The notes under the pieces were generated by a model, which saw only the letters and a list, made by a program, of their open reading frames with translations, ran no database searches and had not been told where the DNA came from. A stretch of 64,000 nt of DNA from an uncultured Oscillibacter sp. (GTDB lineage: Bacteria > Bacillota > Clostridia > Oscillospirales > Oscillospiraceae). Numbering within the stretch: position 1 is the first letter of the stretch; each line of letters begins with the position of its first letter. The stretch is from the NCBI GenBank assembly GCA_934574045.1, contig CAKTMK010000009.1:4775-68774 (forward strand), written 5' to 3'. This document shows positions 59,222 through 64,000 of the stretch, piece after piece. A program made the position numbers and the translations under genes.

Positions 59222-59250
59222 TTGCTTTCCGGGACTGCGTGTGCTATACT
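59222..59250 (+). promoter_or_regulatory. Promoter of cas3
   Basis: TTGCTT (59222-59227) and TATACT (59245-59250), 17 bases apart. It would start transcription about 250 bases before the cas3 ATG. An effector bound at the adjacent self-target would cover the -35 box. Confidence 0.8.
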
Positions 59251-59256
59251 TCCAAA

Positions 59257-59504
59257 TAGAAGCAGAGAGCGGGGCAATTTTACAACGGCACGAGAGGAGA
59301 CATAAGTGAGGATGTGCGCTGTATAATCGCAGACTGTCCCGAGCCTGACCCGTGCGGACGCAGAGAATATCCTGCAAGCTGCACAGAGCTGGAGACGCTG
59401 GTGCTGTACTTATGTAAGGATGCCAGAGGCGGCTTTCAGCCGCGAAGCGCTCGGTACGGTGTTCTGAAGCTGCTTTTTACCGTTTTGAAAGAGGGGAGAA
59501 CAGA
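59257..59504 (+). other. Long leader of cas3
   Basis: About 248 bases separate the predicted transcript start from the cas3 ATG. GAGGAGA at 59293-59299 precedes a GTG-started six-codon ORF, and an 84-codon frame from GTG 59314 runs into cas3. The latter has several Cys and a plausible C-terminal half but no good ribosome site. I do not call either as a gene. Confidence 0.45.
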
Positions 59505-61667
59505 ATGGACTATTACGCCCACATTTCCGACGACGGCCTGCGCCGCCAGACCGTCGCGGAGCATCTGACTGGCACGGCGGAACTGAGCCGGAAATTTGCG
59601 GAGGCGTTTGGAGCTGGAGCGGAGGGGGAACGGGTCGGTCTGGACCATGACCGTGGAAAATGCACGGAGGGCTTCCAGAACCGGCTGCTGCGCGGTGGAC
59701 CAAGGGTGGATCATGCCACCGCCGGAGCGGTGGCGTGCGCGAAGCGTGGGTACTTTTACGCGGCGGCCTGCGTCGCGGGACATCACAGCGGCCTGCCGGA
59801 CTTTGGAAACCCTCGGATGGACCGGGCTGGGGACGGCACATTTTACGGTCGATTGAAGCGGGGCGTCGCGGAAAGATGCTTGGAGAACTGCGGCGAGAGC
59901 GGCGTTTCGCTGCCGCCGGACGCACCGTCCGCCGCGCCGGAGGGAGACCGGCTGAAAGCTTCCTTCTGGACGCGGATGCTCTACTCCTGCCTGGTAGACG
60001 CCGATTTTCTGGATACTGAGCAGTTCATGAACGGGGACCGCGGACGGGGCGGATATGACGAGATTCCAACGCTCCTGAAACGGTTGGAAGCCCATATTGC
60101 TCGATGGAAAAATCCGGAGACGGAGCTGGACCGCCTGCGCTGCGAGATCTTGAATACCTGCATGGAAGCCGGCGGTAAACCAAAGGGCATTTACACGCTG
60201 ACGGTCCCTACCGGCGGTGGAAAAACGACGGCGTCTCTTGCGTTTGCTCTGCGACACGCTGCAGAGCACGGAATGAAACGGGTGGTCTATGTGATCCCCT
60301 ACACCTCCATCATCGAGCAGAATGCTCAGGTGTTCCGGAATATTCTGGGAGACGGCAATGTGCTGGAACATCATTCCGCTGTGGAGTTCGATCTTAGGGA
60401 CGGCGCGCCGCCAAAGGAAGTTCGCTGCGCACTGGCGGCAGAAAACTGGGATATGCCGGTGGTAGTTACCACGGCGGTGCAGTTCTTTGAATCACTGTAT
60501 GCAAACCGCTCCTCCAAATGCCGCAAGCTCCATAATTTGGCCAACAGCGTTATCATTTTCGACGAGGCCCAAATGCTGCCCCTGCCGCACCTGCGGCCCT
60601 GCGTGGCGGCCATGGCTTCGTTGGCCGGACAGTTCCATTCCACGGTGGTGCTGTGTACCGCCACCCAGCCGTCGCTCGGAGACCTTTTCCAGGCTTATGC
60701 ACCGGACTGCCCGATTACAGAGCTATGTCCGCAGACGGCGAGCCTGTACAACTGCTTCCGCCGCGTGACCTTCCGGCAGACGGGGACGCTGACGGACGAA
60801 GCTCTGGCAGAGCAGCTCGGGGAACGGGAGCAGGTTCTGTGCATCGTGAACAGCCGCAAGGCGGCGCAGGAGATTTTTAACCGTCTGCCGCAAGAGGGCA
60901 GCTTCCACCTTTCGACGCTGATGATCCCGGCGCAGAGGCAGGCACTGCTGAAAGAGATCAAGCGGCGTCTGCGGGCTGGTGAGCCGTGCCGCGTGGTGTC
61001 CACCTCGCTGATCGAGGCGGGCGTGGATGTAGATTTCCCGGCGGTTTTCCGGGAGCTGGCGGGACTGGACTCCATTTTGCAGGCGGCGGGACGCTGCAAC
61101 CGGGAGGGAAAGAAGCCGGCAGAGGAAAGCGTCGTGACAATTTTTGAGCGGACGGAGCTGCCGCCGCCGCTGTTCCGCATGACCATCGGGGCGGCTCGGG
61201 AAGCCATAGCGGAGGATCGGGATCCCAGTGCTCCGGAGACGATGGACCGTTATTTTCACAGCCTGCGGGACCTGAGCGGAGATACGCTGGACAAGTCGGG
61301 TGTGATCTCAGCGTTTGAAGTGGGCATTAAGGGTTGTGAGCTGCCGTTTCGGACGGTGGCGGAAACGTTCCATCTTATCGACAAGAATACGCACACGGTC
61401 TATGTGCCTTACGGCGAGGGCGCAGAGTTTATCGAGCGTCTGAAAGCAGGCGAGTGCTCAAAGGCGCTTTACCGCAAGCTGGGGCGCTTCTCCGTCTCTG
61501 TGTATGACCAGCACTTTCAGGTGCTGTACCGCGCCGGAGCGCTGCTGACGGCCAGAGAGGTTCCGACACTGGATGCGGACAGCGCCATTTTGAACGATGT
61601 TTCCCTTTACAGTGAGATCACGGGCCTTGAGCTGAACCTGGAGACCGGAAGGGCGGAAATCATATAA
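59505..61667 (+). CDS. cas3: CRISPR-associated helicase-nuclease Cas3 (type I-C)
   Basis: A 720-residue protein that unwinds and degrades target DNA after Cascade binding. The N-terminal HD nuclease has His20, DHDRGK (His48-Asp49), His70 and AGHHSG (His93-His94). The helicase has Walker A PTGGGKTT (Lys240), PYTSIIEQNAQVF, a DEAQ box at 353-356, CTATQPSLGD and QAAGRCNREG. No Walker or HD residue appears lost, so it should be active. GAGGGGAG precedes the ATG. It has its own promoter and is separated from cas5c by about 280 bases, unlike the usual tight cas3-cas5 arrangement. Confidence 0.95.
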   Translation: MDYYAHISDDGLRRQTVAEHLTGTAELSRKFAEAFGAGAEGERVGLDHDRGKCTEGFQNRLLRGGPRVDHATAGAVACAKRGYFYAAACVAGHHSGLPDFGNPRMDRAGDGTFYGRLKRGVAERCLENCGESGVSLPPDAPSAAPEGDRLKASFWTRMLYSCLVDADFLDTEQFMNGDRGRGGYDEIPTLLKRLEAHIARWKNPETELDRLRCEILNTCMEAGGKPKGIYTLTVPTGGGKTTASLAFALRHAAEHGMKRVVYVIPYTSIIEQNAQVFRNILGDGNVLEHHSAVEFDLRDGAPPKEVRCALAAENWDMPVVVTTAVQFFESLYANRSSKCRKLHNLANSVIIFDEAQMLPLPHLRPCVAAMASLAGQFHSTVVLCTATQPSLGDLFQAYAPDCPITELCPQTASLYNCFRRVTFRQTGTLTDEALAEQLGEREQVLCIVNSRKAAQEIFNRLPQEGSFHLSTLMIPAQRQALLKEIKRRLRAGEPCRVVSTSLIEAGVDVDFPAVFRELAGLDSILQAAGRCNREGKKPAEESVVTIFERTELPPPLFRMTIGAAREAIAEDRDPSAPETMDRYFHSLRDLSGDTLDKSGVISAFEVGIKGCELPFRTVAETFHLIDKNTHTVYVPYGEGAEFIERLKAGECSKALYRKLGRFSVSVYDQHFQVLYRAGALLTAREVPTLDADSAILNDVSLYSEITGLELNLETGRAEII

Positions 61668-61672
61668 GCGGT

Positions 61673-61812
61673 GTCCGTTTTATGGGACAACTCATGGCGT
61701 AAGCTGATGAAAACGGCAGAAGGACGGAAAACCGTCCTTCTGCCTGAGGATACAACTGTTTCTGATTATATTTCAACCCACACTACTTAAAGTGACGAAG
61801 GCAATATATCAT
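61673..61812. repeat. Copy 2 of the duplicated CRISPR-like unit
   Basis: Related to 59027-59170 over its length, lying between cas3 and cas5c. Relative to copy 1 the terminator stem carries a paired change (GGCAGAAGG with CCTTCTGCC against GGCAAAAGG with CCTTTTGCC), while the spacer-like part is quite different. Confidence 0.85.
61710..61796 (-). ncRNA. CRISPR-like guide RNA 2 (predicted repressor of cas5c-cas8c)
   Basis: On the minus strand: a 27-base degenerate repeat at 61796-61770 (GTCACTT...GTGGGTTGAAAT) with a CACT/AGTG stem; a 25-base spacer-like segment at 61769-61745; and a terminator stem (61744-61715) followed by GTTTTC. The promoter at 61831-61803 predicts a start at the first repeat base. 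The segment begins ATAATCAGAAACAGTT and matches 14 of 16 bases of the site at 61884-61869 beside the cas5c promoter, with PAM TTC; mismatches are at positions 6 and 12. I infer a second dedicated repressor guide. Confidence 0.84.
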
Positions 61813-61831
61813 GGAACGCGATCATTGTCAA
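61803..61831 (-). promoter_or_regulatory. Promoter of CRISPR-like guide RNA 2
   Basis: On the minus strand TTGACA (61831-61826) and TATATT (61808-61803) with a 17-base spacer; predicted start about 61796. Confidence 0.88.
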
Positions 61832-61868
61832 ACTCTGAAAATCGATCATACCAGATAGGAACTTTATT

Positions 61869-61887
61869 AACTATTTCTAATTATGAA
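61869..61887 (-). promoter_or_regulatory. Self-target (protospacer with TTC PAM) at the cas5c promoter
   Basis: On the minus strand TTC (61887-61885) is followed by ATAATTAGAAATAGTT (61884-61869). Guide 2 reads ATAATCAGAAACAGTT. The only mismatches are positions 6 and 12, which are unpaired in Cascade R-loops anyway. The PAM is one base from the cas5c -35 box, the same distance as at cas3. Confidence 0.85.
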
Positions 61888-61888
61888 A

Positions 61889-61917
61889 TTGACATCGAAA
61901 CAAACGGGAACTATAAT
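61889..61917 (+). promoter_or_regulatory. Promoter of the cas5c-cas8c operon
   Basis: TTGACA (61889-61894) and TATAAT (61912-61917) with a 17-base spacer: a consensus vegetative promoter directly before cas5c. Confidence 0.93.
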
Positions 61918-61950
61918 AAAAGCAGATAAAACAGAGAAAGGAGTGATCCG

Positions 61951-62613
61951 ATGGCGATCCAAGTGGAAGCCTGGGGCGAGTATGCGTTGTTCTCGCGTCC
62001 GGAATTTAAGGTTGAACACGTTAGCTACGATTGCATGACCCCTTCGGCGGCCCGGGGACTGCTGGAAAGCGTCTTTTGGCACCCCGGCATGCGCTGGGTC
62101 ATCGACCGCATCCATGTGTGCGCGCCGATCCGCTTCACCAATATCCGCCGCAACGAGGTAAAGGACACCATCAGCGCCCGCAGGGTGAAAACGGTGATGG
62201 AGAAGGGACGCGGCGAGTTGTACCTTGCCGCGCCGGAGAGCATCCAGCAGCGGGCGGCTATGGTGCTGCGGGATGTGCATTACGTGATCGACGCGCACTT
62301 TGAAATGACAGAGAGCGCCGCGCCGAGCGACAATCCCGGCAAGTTTCAGGATATCGTCAAGCGGCGGCTGGAGCGGGGACAGTGTTACAGTATGCCGTAT
62401 TTCGGAACGCGGGAGTTTCCCGCTCACTTTCGCCGCTGCATGGAGCTTCCGTCGTGTCCGGACGAACTGAAAGGCGTCCGGGATCTCGGCTGGATGCTGT
62501 GGGACATGGATTACAGCGACCCGGCGAACATCACGCCGAAATTTTTCCGGGCCAGTCTGGCGGACGGTGTGATGACTGTGCCGCCGCCGGAGAGCGGGGA
62601 GGTGAGGGGATGA
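61951..62613 (+). CDS. cas5c: CRISPR-associated protein Cas5c (Cas5d), crRNA-processing subunit
   Basis: A 220-residue RAMP protein that, in type I-C, cuts the pre-crRNA repeat and caps the 5' handle. The start VEAWGEYALFSRPEFKVEHVSYDCMTPSAARGLLE and the patterns WVIDRIHVCAPIRFTNIRRNEVKD, MPYFGTREFPAHF and LGWMLWDMDY are typical. AAAGGAG precedes the ATG at 61951. It overlaps cas8c by four bases. It should also process the two CRISPR-like RNAs if their repeat stems are accepted. Confidence 0.95.
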   Translation: MAIQVEAWGEYALFSRPEFKVEHVSYDCMTPSAARGLLESVFWHPGMRWVIDRIHVCAPIRFTNIRRNEVKDTISARRVKTVMEKGRGELYLAAPESIQQRAAMVLRDVHYVIDAHFEMTESAAPSDNPGKFQDIVKRRLERGQCYSMPYFGTREFPAHFRRCMELPSCPDELKGVRDLGWMLWDMDYSDPANITPKFFRASLADGVMTVPPPESGEVRG

Positions 62614-64000
62614 TCCTGCAAGCGCTGACCCGCTATTATGAGGATCTGCTGAGCCGGGGAGAGATCGACGCACCCGGCTGGACTCCGGCAAAAATCAGCT
62701 ATGCCCTGTGTCTGGATGGGGAGGGGCGGCTGACGCAGGTTATTCCCACCATAAAGGAAGTGACCAAGGGCAAGAAAACTGTCTTGCAGCCCCAAACGTT
62801 CCCGTTGCCTGCGGCGGTAAAACGCACGGTCAGCATCGCTTCGAACTTTTTGTGGGACAACTCCACCTATCTTCTGGGCGTTGACCAGAAAGGCAAGCCG
62901 GAGCGAAGCCGGGACTGCTTCGCCGCCGCGGCAAAGCTGCACCATGAGGTGCTGGACGGCGTGGATTCTCCCATGGCCCGCGCGATCCTGTCCTTTTTTG
63001 ATACATGGGAGCCGGAGCGCGCGGCGGAGCATCCGGCTCTTGCGGGGCAGTTCGACGAGGTGACCGCGGGGGCAAACCTGCTGTTTCGAGTGGACGGCTG
63101 TGATCCTCAGAAGGACGCCGCCGTCCGGGAGGCGTGGCAGCGGCATCAGGACGGCGGAGGAACGGGTGCGGTACGGATGCAGTGTCTCGTGACCGGGCGA
63201 GAGGACGAGATCGCAAAGGTGCATCCTGCCGTCAAGGGCGTGCGGGACGCGCAGTCCAGCGGTGCGGCGCTGGTGTCCTTCAACGCACCGGCGTTCTGCT
63301 CCTATGGGCGCGAGCAGAACTTCAATGCCCCGGTGGGGAAGTACGCCGCCTTTGCCTACACTGCGGCCCTGAACCACCTGCTGGCGGACAGAAACAACGT
63401 GCAGTTCATTGGTGACACAACGGTGGTCTGCTGGGCGGAGGGGGCGGACCCGGTGAGCCAGCGCTTTGCCGCGGCGGCCATCTTCGGCGGAGAAGTGCCG
63501 GGGCTGACGGACAACGATCTGCGCGCCGCGCTCAAGCGGATCGCCGAAGGAAAGCCCTGCGATGACCTTGGCGTGGACCCGAACCGTCCGTTTTACATTC
63601 TGGGGCTGGCGCCCAACGCGGCCCGGCTCTCCGTCCGCTTCTTCCTGCGGGACAGCTTCGGACGGCTGATGAAAAATGTAAACGAGCACTATGAGCGCAT
63701 GGAGATTGCGCGGCCTGTCTATGAAAAATTTGATTATCTGCCGCTGTGGGCGCTGCTGCGGGAGACAGTAAATCTCAATTCCCGCGACAAAGCGCCATCG
63801 CCGGTGATGGCTGGCGCGACGGCGCGTGCCATTTTCTCCAACGAACCGTATCCGGCGTCGTTGCTGGAGGCCGTGATGCTCCGCATCCGGGCGGAGCGGA
63901 ACGTCACATGGGGCCGGGCGGCGATCATCAAGGCCTATTATCTGAAAAATCCACACGAGGACTGTCCGAAGGAGGTTTTGACCGTGAGTCTCAATGAAGC
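62610..64000 (+). CDS. cas8c: CRISPR-associated protein Cas8c (Csd1), partial
   Basis: 463 codons are visible; the gene runs off the right edge. Cas8c is the large PAM-reading subunit of type I-C Cascade. The N-terminus MILQALTRYYEDLL and later ALCLDGEGRL, NFLWDNSTYLLGV, LVSFNAPAFCSYGREQNFNAPV, FIGDTTVVCWAEG and FYILGLAPNAARLSVRFF are Csd1 signatures. It overlaps cas5c (GGATGA). cas7, cas4, cas1, cas2 and the array are expected beyond the window. Confidence 0.95.
   Translation, partial: MILQALTRYYEDLLSRGEIDAPGWTPAKISYALCLDGEGRLTQVIPTIKEVTKGKKTVLQPQTFPLPAAVKRTVSIASNFLWDNSTYLLGVDQKGKPERSRDCFAAAAKLHHEVLDGVDSPMARAILSFFDTWEPERAAEHPALAGQFDEVTAGANLLFRVDGCDPQKDAAVREAWQRHQDGGGTGAVRMQCLVTGREDEIAKVHPAVKGVRDAQSSGAALVSFNAPAFCSYGREQNFNAPVGKYAAFAYTAALNHLLADRNNVQFIGDTTVVCWAEGADPVSQRFAAAAIFGGEVPGLTDNDLRAALKRIAEGKPCDDLGVDPNRPFYILGLAPNAARLSVRFFLRDSFGRLMKNVNEHYERMEIARPVYEKFDYLPLWALLRETVNLNSRDKAPSPVMAGATARAIFSNEPYPASLLEAVMLRIRAERNVTWGRAAIIKAYYLKNPHEDCPKEVLTVSLNE

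Noticed and set aside
59125..61796. Reading the two degenerate repeats as ends of one CRISPR array
   Set aside because: They are 2.6 kb apart with cas3 between them, differ in sequence, and each has its own promoter and terminator, so they are separate solitary units.

Overview
The window reads as chromosome from a GC-rich, endospore-forming, Gram-positive anaerobe of the Clostridia, most like gut Oscillospiraceae (inference). Supporting signs are the complete spoIIIAA-AH operon, spoIID, spoIIM and yunB, a Firmicutes-type gene order, strong AGGAGG-type ribosome sites, frequent GTG/TTG starts, T-box and TPP leader control, and a high-GC codon bias. Both window ends cut through genes (purM at the left, cas8c at the right).

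Layout. 1-3019 (minus strand): purine operon purE-purC-purF-purM. 3634-4935: NhaC-like antiporter. 5004-8407: predicted cysteine/cystine ABC importer preceded by a short cysteine-containing leader ORF and an intrinsic terminator. 8467-9231: unknown Cys-rich protein. 9306-13978: spoIIIAA-AH. 14090-24488: a conserved Firmicutes block (asp23-like, nusB, xseAB, ispA, large OLE-type RNA, oapA, dxs, tlyA, nadK, argR, recN). 24591-29699: zinc-ribbon protein, CDF transporter, T-box-controlled tyrS, ABC-F protein. 30077-31168 (minus): asd. 31349-37479: spoIID, queA, TfoX-C-like gene, tgt, yajC, membrane protein, spoIIM. 37524-40430: xerD, ECF sigma and DUF4179 anti-sigma pair. 40493-44481: ruvC, ruvA, DUF6054, ruvB, glmM. 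44582-48567: sigH-like sigma factor, zinc ribbon, DUF1858, trmK, nif3-like, yebC. 48590-49714: a repeat-bearing, AT-rich islet with a ygjV-like gene. 49900-50316: RNase P RNA. 50470-54993: murD, yunB, ligA, Lar-like protein. 55081-58721: TPP riboswitch and predicted thiamine ABC importer. 58755-64000: start of a type I-C CRISPR-Cas locus (cas3, cas5c, cas8c).

The most striking content is in the CRISPR region. Two related units of about 140 bp lie upstream of cas3 and of cas5c. Each encodes on the minus strand a tiny CRISPR-like RNA: a consensus promoter, one degenerate I-C repeat placed exactly at the predicted start of transcription, a spacer-like segment of 25-26 nt, and an intrinsic terminator. 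Each spacer-like segment matches, with 14/16 or 15/17 identity and a 5'-TTC PAM, a site one base from the -35 box of the cas promoter next to it. In the second copy the only two mismatches fall at guide positions 6 and 12, the positions that Cascade flips out. I infer that the locus makes two dedicated guide RNAs that send its own effector to its two cas promoters, as an autorepression circuit. No conventional CRISPR array lies in the window.

Other notable items are the OLE RNA/OapA pair, the cysteine attenuator candidate, a SigH-like gene whose promoter predicts a leaderless mRNA, a terminator that contains the next gene's ribosome site, and a mutually exclusive hairpin pair downstream of queA. 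All calls come from reading the sequence; no database search was possible.
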